Source: Natrinema salifodinae
GTDB lineage: Archaea > Halobacteriota > Halobacteria > Halobacteriales > Natrialbaceae
Direction: 5' to 3'
Assembly (NCBI RefSeq): GCF_900110455.1
Contig: NZ_FOIS01000004.1
Coordinates: 372,001-436,000, forward strand
DNA length: 64,000 bases
The translations under genes and the position numbers were made by a program. The notes beneath the pieces are model-generated. The model was not told the DNA's origin. It saw nothing but the letters and a program-made list of their open reading frames with translations, and did not search any database. Numbering within the stretch: position 1 is the stretch's first letter; each line of letters opens with the position of its first letter. Shown here piece by piece: positions 43,804 to 50,179 of this stretch.

Positions 43804-44061
43804 ATGGGCGACCCGCTACGGATCAAAGCCGGCGACCGCACGGCCGACGAGATCATCGACGCGATCGAGGACGGTCGGTGGATCGTGGTGACGACGACGA
43901 ACCTCGATGACGAACACGAGGTGACGTTGCGCTACGACGGCTCGGTCTACTACTGCGACACGCCGACGCGGCTCCATCGCCACGAGAGCGAAGCCGAAAT
44001 GCGGACCTGTATCCGGAAGATGGGGTACGGGGGATCCGACGGCGACGGCGGCGGCGAGTGA
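43804..44061 (+). CDS. Small haloarchaeal protein (85 aa)
   Basis: An 85-residue soluble acidic protein: MGDPLRIKAGDRTADEIIDAIEDGRWIVVTT..., a beta-rich domain with one CDTPTRLHRHESEAEMRTC segment (His and Cys residues that could bind metal) and a Gly/Asp tail. The family is confined, as far as I know, to haloarchaea and has no assigned function. TATA-like CTCTTTAGA (43772-43780) is 28 nt before the ATG. It is followed after 47 bp by the regulator. Confidence 0.7.
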   Translation: MGDPLRIKAGDRTADEIIDAIEDGRWIVVTTTNLDDEHEVTLRYDGSVYYCDTPTRLHRHESEAEMRTCIRKMGYGGSDGDGGGE

Positions 44062-44108
44062 CCCCGCGAGACGACGAGCGTTTGTCGCTCGCCGTTCATA
44101 GGACGGCT

Positions 44109-44492
44109 ATGGCTGACTCCCCTCAACACCGTCTCGGGGAACTGATGGAAGCATCGAATCCGGCGTTCGAGGAGGTGATGAGCTGCGTATTCGGGATCGA
44201 AGACCACGAGACGCGCGCGTATCTCGGGCTCTGCGAGCGGCCGGGCAGTACGATCGAGGAACTGGCCGCGGCGCTCGACCGCGACCGGAGCACGGTCACC
44301 CGTTCGCTGTCGACGCTACGCGATCGCGGACTCGTCCGCCGAGACCGACGCCTGCTGGACGGCGGCGGCTACGTCTATCAGTACACTGCCCTCGAACTCC
44401 CGGCGGCCAAGGAGTTGCTCCACGAGGCTCTGGACGCCTGGACGGCGACCGTCCACGACGTGATCGACGAGTTCGACGGCACGGAGCGGTGA
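44109..44492 (+). CDS. Winged-helix transcriptional regulator (TrmB/MarR-like)
   Basis: A 127-residue DNA-binding protein. Residues about 30-95 form the winged helix: HETRAYLGLCERPGSTIEELAAALDRDRSTVTRSLSTLRDRGLVRRD, followed by a wing (RRLLDGGGYVYQYTAL) and a C-terminal dimerisation helix. No ligand domain, so it is probably a simple repressor or activator. ATG 44109 was chosen because the upstream in-frame codons from 44058 overlap the previous gene and are basic. It may act on the adjacent small gene or on threonine synthase. Confidence 0.85.
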   Translation: MADSPQHRLGELMEASNPAFEEVMSCVFGIEDHETRAYLGLCERPGSTIEELAAALDRDRSTVTRSLSTLRDRGLVRRDRRLLDGGGYVYQYTALELPAAKELLHEALDAWTATVHDVIDEFDGTER

Positions 44493-44565
44493 CCCGTCCT
44501 CCGCCTCGCACGGCCGACTGCCGAATCCACTCACTTTTTCCCACTCGCCACCCTCTCGACCGACA

Positions 44566-45831
44566 ATGAGTCTCAGCCTCTCCGCTGATCAGCCGGAAGC
44601 GCCGGCCGACGCCGACGACGGCGCCTGGCTCGAGTGCATCGACTGCGGCGCGACGTTCGCACCCTTCGACGACGTCCGCTACACCTGCGACGAGTGCGAC
44701 AGCCTACTCGAGGTCCGGTACGCCGACCTGCCGACGTTCGACGACTTCGAGGGCAACGGCCAGGGCGTCTGGCGCTACGCCGACGCCCTGCCGTTCGACT
44801 CCGGCGTCTCGGTTCAGGAGGGCGCGACGCCGCTGTACGAGGTCCCCCGGCTCGAGGACGAGATCGGCGTCGAGGCCTTGCGGATCAAACACGAGGGGAT
44901 GAACCCAACCGGCTCGTTCAAGGACCGCGGCATGACCGTCGGCGTCAAGGTCGCGAAGGAACTCGGCGTCGACCGCCTGGCCTGCGCCTCGACGGGCAAC
45001 ACCAGCGCCGCGCTGGCCGCCTACGGCTCCCGCGGCGGGATGGAGACACTCGTGCTCCTCCCCGCGGGGAAGGTCGCCGCCGGCAAGATCGCCCAGGCGA
45101 GCCTCCACGGCGCGCGCATCCTCGAGGTCGACGGCAACTTCGACGCCTGCCTCGACATCGTCCAGGAACTCGCGGCCGGCGGCGAGGCCTACCTGCTGAA
45201 CTCGCTGAACCCGTTCCGCCTCGAGGGCCAGAAGACGATCGGCCTCGAGATCCTCGAGGGCTTCCTCGCGGACTACGATACCGTGCCGGATCGGATCGTC
45301 CTGCCGGTTGGCAACGCCGGCAACACGTCGGCGCTGTACAAGGCCTTCCGCGAACTCGTCCAGGCGGGCGCGCTCGACGAGGCCGACGTGCCGAAGCTGA
45401 CCGGCGTCCAGGCGGAGGGCGCGGCCCCGATGGTCGAAGCAATCGAGAACGGCGCCGACGAGGTCCGGCGCTGGGACGACGTGGAAACCCGTGCGACCGC
45501 GATCCGGATCGGCAATCCGGTCAACGCGCCAAAGGCCCTGCCCGGCATCCGCGAGACCGACGGCACCGCCGTCGCGGTCTCCGACGAGGAGATCACCGAA
45601 GCCCAGCGCGACCTGGCGAGCGAGGGGATCGGAGTCGAACCCGCTTCCGCCGCCTCCGTCGCCGGTCTACGGAAGCTCCGCGCCGAGGGCATCGTCGACG
45701 ACGACGAGCGCGTCGCCTGCCTGACGACGGGCCACCTGCTCAAGGACCCCGACGCCGCGGCCGCCGCCGGCAGCGATCCCGAGCCCGTTCCGGCCGACAC
45801 GGAAGGCGTGCTCGAACACCTGCAAGAGTGA
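44566..45831 (+). CDS. thrC: Threonine synthase
   Basis: A 421-residue PLP enzyme making threonine from O-phosphohomoserine. The N terminus carries a zinc ribbon (CIDCGATF and CDECDSLL), common in archaeal ThrC. PTGSFKDRGMTVGVKVAKE has the Schiff-base lysine, CASTGNTSAALAAYGSRGG is the phosphate loop, and PVGNAGNTSALYKAF is a second conserved block. The final 30 residues are an acidic extension. Length matches the archaeal form. Confidence 0.95.
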   Translation: MSLSLSADQPEAPADADDGAWLECIDCGATFAPFDDVRYTCDECDSLLEVRYADLPTFDDFEGNGQGVWRYADALPFDSGVSVQEGATPLYEVPRLEDEIGVEALRIKHEGMNPTGSFKDRGMTVGVKVAKELGVDRLACASTGNTSAALAAYGSRGGMETLVLLPAGKVAAGKIAQASLHGARILEVDGNFDACLDIVQELAAGGEAYLLNSLNPFRLEGQKTIGLEILEGFLADYDTVPDRIVLPVGNAGNTSALYKAFRELVQAGALDEADVPKLTGVQAEGAAPMVEAIENGADEVRRWDDVETRATAIRIGNPVNAPKALPGIRETDGTAVAVSDEEITEAQRDLASEGIGVEPASAASVAGLRKLRAEGIVDDDERVACLTTGHLLKDPDAAAAAGSDPEPVPADTEGVLEHLQE

Positions 45832-45937
45832 GCGGACCGAATCGACCTGAACCGCACGGGCGCGACCGGCGTCGGTCGCGTCTGACGCCCGACTGACTGA
45901 CCTTTTTCCGGCTGGGTGTGGTAACCAGTATCGAGGT

Positions 45938-46288
45938 ATGTCCGCCGAGCAACGAGGTCCCGACGCTCCCGTTTCCGCCGGCGATCGGACTCGACCCGTT
46001 CCCCCGACCAACCCCGTCGAATCGACCGCACAGGACCGCCAGACACGCCGACAGACCAGCGTCTCGAATCCCCGGGAACTACCGCTTTCCTATCGAATCG
46101 AACGAACGCAACTCCGCATGCAAGTCGCCGCGCTCGAACGAGCCGTCGAAACGAGCGAGAAGCGCCGCCAGGCGATCATCGATCAGTACGAACGACTCCT
46201 CGCCGATCGAGTAGACGAATCCGAGTCGACGGACGCCGACTCGGTATCGGACTCGCAGTCGCTGTTAACGCGATTGCTCGCACGCTGA
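45938..46288 (+). CDS. Coiled-coil hypothetical protein (116 aa)
   Basis: A 116-residue protein: a disordered N-terminal half (residues 1-45, Pro/Thr/Arg-rich), then a predicted coiled coil (about 52-92: YRIERTQLRMQVAALERAVETSEKRRQAIIDQYERLL) and a Ser/Asp tail. Similar haloarchaeal small coiled-coil proteins exist without function. It lies directly upstream of the interrupted TFB gene, in the same direction. Confidence 0.65.
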   Translation: MSAEQRGPDAPVSAGDRTRPVPPTNPVESTAQDRQTRRQTSVSNPRELPLSYRIERTQLRMQVAALERAVETSEKRRQAIIDQYERLLADRVDESESTDADSVSDSQSLLTRLLAR

Positions 46289-46389
46289 CCGGTCTCGGCT
46301 TCCGTCCCCTCGCCGCCCCGTTTCTTCAGCATTTCCAACATTTTAAATATCAGCGCGCGGCAACCGGATATTTAGACACGGAATAACCA

Positions 46390-46599
46390 ATGGCAAAGAC
46401 CAAAACGCCTATGGTCTGCCCGGAGTGCGACGGCAGATTACGGAGGGAGGGTACCGAAATGATCTGTGAGGAATGCGGGCTCGTCTCCGCCGAAGACGCG
46501 ATCGATCGCGGCCCCGAATGGCGATCGTTCGAGGACGAGGACACCGACCGGCGACGGACCGGCGCGCCGCTTATTCCATCAATCAGTGACCACTGGTGA
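46390..46599 (+). pseudogene. Transcription factor B, N-terminal fragment (gene interrupted)
   Basis: Sixty-one codons of a TFIIB-like general transcription factor: a zinc ribbon (CPECDGRLRR and CEECGLVS) and the B-reader segment DEDTDRRRTGAPL. The frame then runs into inserted DNA and stops nine codons later (IPSISDHW). The matching C-terminal half is at 49403-50127. Joining the halves at the repeated CGCCGCT restores RRRTGAPLTRSRHDRGLSTEIG, the family's continuous sequence. As it stands the protein has a zinc ribbon but no cyclin repeats, so it cannot act as TFB; a truncated regulator is an alternative. Confidence 0.9.
46565..46571 (+). repeat. attL: CGCCGCT direct repeat
   Basis: Left copy of the seven-base core, inside the Gly-Ala-Pro-Leu codons of TFB. 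The same seven bases recur at 49403-49409, exactly 2,838 bp on, a multiple of three. Confidence 0.75.
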
Positions 46600-46939
46600 A
46601 TCGATTATCCCCGCCCCGTCTTGCGGTTCCCCTCGCAACTAGGGTGATTGCGAAGTGTATCCGTTCACGGTATGACCGCGGGGATACGCCATCATGGACT
46701 TTGCAGTCATCAAATGAATATCCCTAGACAAAAATGTTCTGGCTGCTGCTAACGTTTGGGCTTAATTCAGGACACGGCCTTGCCTTGCGCGTACGTACGC
46801 GAAACATGGGGCGGAGTAATACTATAATGAAATTCCTATGAGCGTAATGTGTTCCATGCTCCTGTTACATAGAAGAGTATCAGTATAATGGGCCGGGATC
46901 ACGGGCGCGTGTACGGCTGCCCGTTGCTGCAATTTGCAA
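46600..46939. other. Left arm of the element, no gene recognised
   Basis: Mostly non-coding. It contains a 14-bp perfect palindrome CGCGTACGTACGCG (46788-46801), which continues for two more pairs after one mismatch, and a loose inverted repeat GTATCC/GGATAC near 46654-46684. It could be an operator, an accessory recombination site or an origin. Confidence 0.5.
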
Positions 46940-47083
46940 CTACGCTACGACAACTTCTTCCCACTTTGAGTTACCGCAGGCTGGACAGTCCTGTCTTGGA
47001 CTGGAAACTCTACTGGATTTTTGCCCAACAACAACATGGCAGTCCTTACAACGGTACAGATTGCACGATCGTGTTTTGACCAT
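46940..47083 (-). CDS. Small zinc-finger protein of the element (47 aa)
   Basis: MVKTRSCNLYRCKDCHVVVGQKS... followed by DCPACGNSKWEEVVVA and a stop. Two CxxC pairs (CKDC at residues 12-15, CPAC at 33-36) plus Cys7 make a compact zinc ribbon like other haloarchaeal zinc-finger micro-proteins. An excellent TATA box TTTTATTAAAA (minus strand, about 47103-47113) lies about 25 nt before the ATG at 47083, predicting a leaderless transcript. Likely a DNA- or protein-binding regulator of the element; this is inference. Confidence 0.7.
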   Translation of the reverse strand: MVKTRSCNLYRCKDCHVVVGQKSSRVSSPRQDCPACGNSKWEEVVVA

Positions 47084-47514
47084 GAGTGTCGATAGTGATG
47101 GGTTTTTAATAAAATTTCCGTAACACTATGCATAGTTTGCTCAATAATCATCAGTCAAGTTGTCTCTTTACCAGCATCACCACTAGGCCCTGAGTGCCGT
47201 TCTAAGCGATATTTTGATTGAACCATCCTACCCCCCTACTTTTCGCTAGGAATCGATCTGAGGCCCATATATCGGCCTCAAATGATAATTGGCAGTTATC
47301 TTCTGATGTAGTGTCTAAGACGGCTGACGATTGAGGCGTTTTAGCGGCAAAACCCTCTGGTTGAACGAACGAGTTTACACGGAAACTCGGTCCCCATCAA
47401 GATTAGAACCGTGATGGGCCCCATATTTGGGAGCAGAGGGAGGTGGATTAACACTCAGTTTGATCGGTTGCTTTATCCGACATTTACTTCAATGTCGAAT
47501 ACTATTCTCATAAC
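47084..47514. other. 431-bp AT-rich spacer inside the element
   Basis: Holds the zinc-finger promoter at its left edge and an inverted repeat GAGGCC/GGCCTC around an AT core (47260-47279). No gene seen. The right end leads into the membrane-protein gene. Confidence 0.5.
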
Positions 47515-48168
47515 ATGAATAAAGATATAGTCAATTCTAGCCAGCGTACACTAGAGATACCATCTAATCTCTTACAGAAGGTACAACGTGATATTGATCT
47601 TTGGTCGTTTGTCGCTGGTGCAATTTTAATGCTTTCTCTCCTGGCTATAGGAGTAGAGATTGGTGGGAAGACAGAGAGTTCGATATTTCAGGAGTATTAT
47701 TCCCCAATATTCGTTACATTATTTATTAGTGTATCATCTGGTCATTATCTTGGGTTAGCATTTACAACAGATTCAGATAACCTTACCTCTGCATATATTG
47801 GTGCTTTTGCTGTTCTTTGGTTTGCTTCATTAACTGTTACTGAGCTTTCCCCTCTAAGTTTTGCCTTAGCTGGAATTACATTTGGTATTGTTTTAGCTTA
47901 CCAGCGTGGTATTGTTGCTAATCACAAACGGATTAAGAAGCTCATGGAGATCTTTGGTAAAGGAATTGCTCCTTCGGGGATCTTTCTCATGGCGTTTATA
48001 GAATACCTCCTACCTTTTGTCCTTTCACTCGATATTGTGTCAGAAGTTACTTCATATGCGAACAACAACCCAGCTGTATTTGTGCCAATATTGGTTATCC
48101 TCCTTATTATTGAGAGAACTATAAAACATGCTACTGAAAATCAGACAGAGAACAAAAATATACCCTAA
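47515..48168 (+). CDS. Element-encoded multi-pass membrane protein
   Basis: A 217-residue, AT-rich gene. An N-terminal cytoplasmic region with a coiled-coil tendency (residues 1-30) precedes about six hydrophobic segments (approximately 30-50, 62-80, 91-108, 111-128, 152-172, 185-204). Charged loops are KHKR-like (NHKRIKKLMEIFGKG) and the tail is hydrophilic. No family is recognised. It is unusually low in acidic residues for a haloarchaeal protein. Possible roles are superinfection exclusion, signalling or an anchor; none is shown by the sequence. Confidence 0.75.
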   Translation: MNKDIVNSSQRTLEIPSNLLQKVQRDIDLWSFVAGAILMLSLLAIGVEIGGKTESSIFQEYYSPIFVTLFISVSSGHYLGLAFTTDSDNLTSAYIGAFAVLWFASLTVTELSPLSFALAGITFGIVLAYQRGIVANHKRIKKLMEIFGKGIAPSGIFLMAFIEYLLPFVLSLDIVSEVTSYANNNPAVFVPILVILLIIERTIKHATENQTENKNIP

Positions 48169-48182
48169 GTAAGTCTTATTCC

Positions 48183-49286
48183 TTAGATATTGTCAAGATA
48201 TCCTCTACGCCGTTCCATCTTTCCTTCCTCATCTTCCGCGTCGTAATGCTCATCAATTACATCAATAGAGACGTTCATCCGATCACTTACCAGTGGCTTG
48301 GGGAAGTCGTTGTTTAGATGGTGGGTGATTGCCCCGCGACGGAAGGGATGAGCGCTTACGCTATCAGGGCACTGTGAGGCCTTATCATAGTTTGTTGCTG
48401 CTTCACAGTTCTCTGGATCTTTATTATGCGGACATCCCCCTGTTACAACGCAAGGGCGTGTGTATCGATAGGTGGTTCGTCGTACTGTGACCTTCCCAAT
48501 ACGTCCATTGGTTGTAGTTATCAGAGGTTCACGTCCGTATTCATCAGTCACGTCCTTACGGTTGTGTTTGATATAGTCATCTAACACTTCCATTTCTTCT
48601 TCTTTTAAGGCAATCATCCGCTCTCCATCTTCTTTGTTTTTCAGAGGGGTATCTGTCTCAGGTCGGTGACTCAATTCGAGAGCTGCCTTTCGTTCATGGT
48701 AGTCATCTAGATCAAGAGCGCGAAGGCTCCCTGTGCGAACCCCTGTTTTCCAGAGAATCAATATTACCACATGGTCCCTAGTGGCATACTCAAACTTATT
48801 CATAAAATTAATAATTTCTTCTGCACGATCAGCGTCAATGGTTACCTCACTTCTATTTTCTCCTTTTTCGAGAGAAGGCAAGATCACCTGTTCATAAAGA
48901 TGAGGGTGTACACCGTCAATTCGTCCACAATATTCCAGGAATTGCCTAATGATAGACATCTGACTTCGCAAAGTTGTCTTATTCAGATCACCGTCCTTTT
49001 TTCTCCAATGTTTGTAATCCTCAATATCCCTTCCATTCAGGGTATTCAGATTATCAACACCGTTATTGTTACACCAGCGAATAAAATGTCGAAGTTTGTA
49101 TTCTCGGGCTTGGATAGTACTATCGGCTTTGTCATCCTCAAGTGATCGTAGGTATCGTTCCTTCGCATCTTCGGGTGTCAAGGGTTGCAGGTCCGTGTCT
49201 CGCATTGTTGGCTCCTGCAAAGCCCGTGCGACGCGTTGATTCGCGGCTTCTTCTTTTGCGGGGTGGGGAATCCCTGTGGCCGACAT
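48183..49286 (-). CDS. Tyrosine recombinase (integrase) of the element
   Basis: A 367-residue phage-integrase-family recombinase. A SAM-like N-terminal DNA-binding domain (about 38-125) precedes the catalytic domain with Arg184 (TGVRTGSL), His313-x-x-Arg316 (HPFRRG), a further histidine at 347 or nearby and the nucleophile Tyr348 (DEHYDA). Four cysteines (279, 285, 294, 306) between the catalytic blocks may bind zinc, as in other haloarchaeal integrases. It ends 14 nt from the convergent membrane protein gene. Its promoter TTTATTTAATAATC is flanked by an 11-bp inverted repeat. Confidence 0.94.
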   Translation of the reverse strand: MSATGIPHPAKEEAANQRVARALQEPTMRDTDLQPLTPEDAKERYLRSLEDDKADSTIQAREYKLRHFIRWCNNNGVDNLNTLNGRDIEDYKHWRKKDGDLNKTTLRSQMSIIRQFLEYCGRIDGVHPHLYEQVILPSLEKGENRSEVTIDADRAEEIINFMNKFEYATRDHVVILILWKTGVRTGSLRALDLDDYHERKAALELSHRPETDTPLKNKEDGERMIALKEEEMEVLDDYIKHNRKDVTDEYGREPLITTTNGRIGKVTVRRTTYRYTRPCVVTGGCPHNKDPENCEAATNYDKASQCPDSVSAHPFRRGAITHHLNNDFPKPLVSDRMNVSIDVIDEHYDAEDEEGKMERRRGYLDNI

Positions 49287-49292
49287 TGCTAC

Positions 49293-49330
49293 AAGTTAGT
49301 TTACGTTCTGATTATTAAATAAACTAACTT
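49293..49330 (-). promoter_or_regulatory. Inverted-repeat operator around the integrase TATA box
   Basis: AAGTTAGTTTA (49293-49303) and TAAACTAACTT (49320-49330) are exact reverse complements separated by 16 bp. The TATA-like element (about 49309-49320) and the transcription start lie between and beside them, so a protein bound to both halves would block TBP and TFB. ATG is at 49286. Confidence 0.7.
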
Positions 49331-49368
49331 ACCAGATACATACCGTTTACTTACCATTTTGTTACCAG
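49329..49368. repeat. TTACCAG/T direct repeats near attR
   Basis: TTACCAG (49329-49335), TTACCAT (49351-49357) and TTACCAG (49362-49368) occur in the same orientation just inside the right end. Such short repeats are typical arm-type integrase sites. Confidence 0.45.
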
Positions 49369-50127
49369 GTGTGGCAATATTTTCCTGTATACTGTATCTG
49401 TTCGCCGCTGACCCGCTCGCGACACGATCGGGGACTCTCGACGGAGATCGGTTACGGCTCCGGCGCCGATGCGGGATACCAGGCGCGACTAACCGGGCGG
49501 AAGCGGCGACAGATCGCGCGTCTACGCCGCGAACACAACCGCGCGCGGATCTCCTCGAAAGCGGAGCGAAATCAGGTGTACGGATTCGCCGAGATCAGAC
49601 GCGTCACCGCGTTGCTCTCGCTGCCCGACGACGTCAGGGACCAGGCCTGCGCGCTCTTCGAGTCCGCCCAGTCCGAAGGCCTCTTTCAGGGCCGATCGCT
49701 CGAAGGGTTCGCCGCCGCCGCGATCTACGCGATCTGTCGAACGCGGTCGATCGCTCGAACGGTCGACGAAATCGCCGACATCGCACGCGCCGACGGCGAC
49801 GAACTCGGCGTCGCCTACGACGCCTTGAACCGCGATCTCGGCCTCCCGACGGGACCGATCGAGCCGACGCAGTATCTGCCGCGGTACGCGTCGCAACTCG
49901 AGGTCGGAACCGACGTCGAACGCCGCGCCCGCGAACACGTCACTGCGCTACTCGAGGCGGGCAAAATCGGCGGTCGCAACCCGAGTGGCGTCGCCGCAGC
50001 CTGTCTCTACAAGGCCGCCGGCGAACGCGAAGAGTGGCCGACGGTAACCCAGACCAGGGCGGCCGAGGTCGCCGACGTGGCGGCGGTGACGATTCGGTCG
50101 ACCGTTACGGCCATCGAAGAGCTCTAG
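49369..50127 (+). pseudogene. Transcription factor B, C-terminal fragment (gene interrupted)
   Basis: From codon 14 (after the GTG at 49369) the frame reads TRSRHDRGLSTEIG then the TFB linker and two cyclin repeats (approximately LRREHNRARISSKAERNQV... ALFESAQSEGLFQGRSLEGFAAAAIYAICR and YLPRYASQLEVGTDVERRAREHVTALL...). Only the zinc ribbon and reader are missing; they are on the other side of the element at 46390. The rejoined gene would have 299 codons. A short element-derived N terminus (MWQYFPVYCICSP) could allow translation of the core domain alone. Confidence 0.9.
49403..49409 (+). repeat. attR: CGCCGCT direct repeat
   Basis: Right copy of the core repeat, followed directly by GACCCGCTCGCGACACG, which encodes the host TFB continuation. 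Confidence 0.75.
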
Positions 50128-50179
50128 AATCAGATTCAGGTTCGAGCGACCGGTTCGGTGAATTGCGTTCTGACGCCGA

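Larger units (their letters stand above)
46565..49409. mobile_element. Small integrative element interrupting a TFB gene
   Basis: A 2.84-kb AT-rich insertion flanked by CGCCGCT repeats and holding three genes: a 47-residue zinc-finger protein (minus), a membrane protein (plus) and a tyrosine recombinase (minus) next to the right end. It has no replication gene, capsid gene or tRNA target. Its base composition and codon usage differ strongly from the host on both sides. The reconstituted TFB frame shows that it entered by site-specific recombination without loss of host sequence. Confidence 0.85.

Noticed and set aside
46888-47151. Overlapping 63- and 68-codon frames around the element's small zinc finger
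   Set aside because: Neither has cysteine pairs or a promoter; the 47-codon minus-strand frame explains the region better.
46565-49409. Interpretation of the insert as an IS element
   Set aside because: It encodes a tyrosine recombinase rather than a DDE or HUH transposase, has no terminal inverted repeats, and precise excision rebuilds the host gene.
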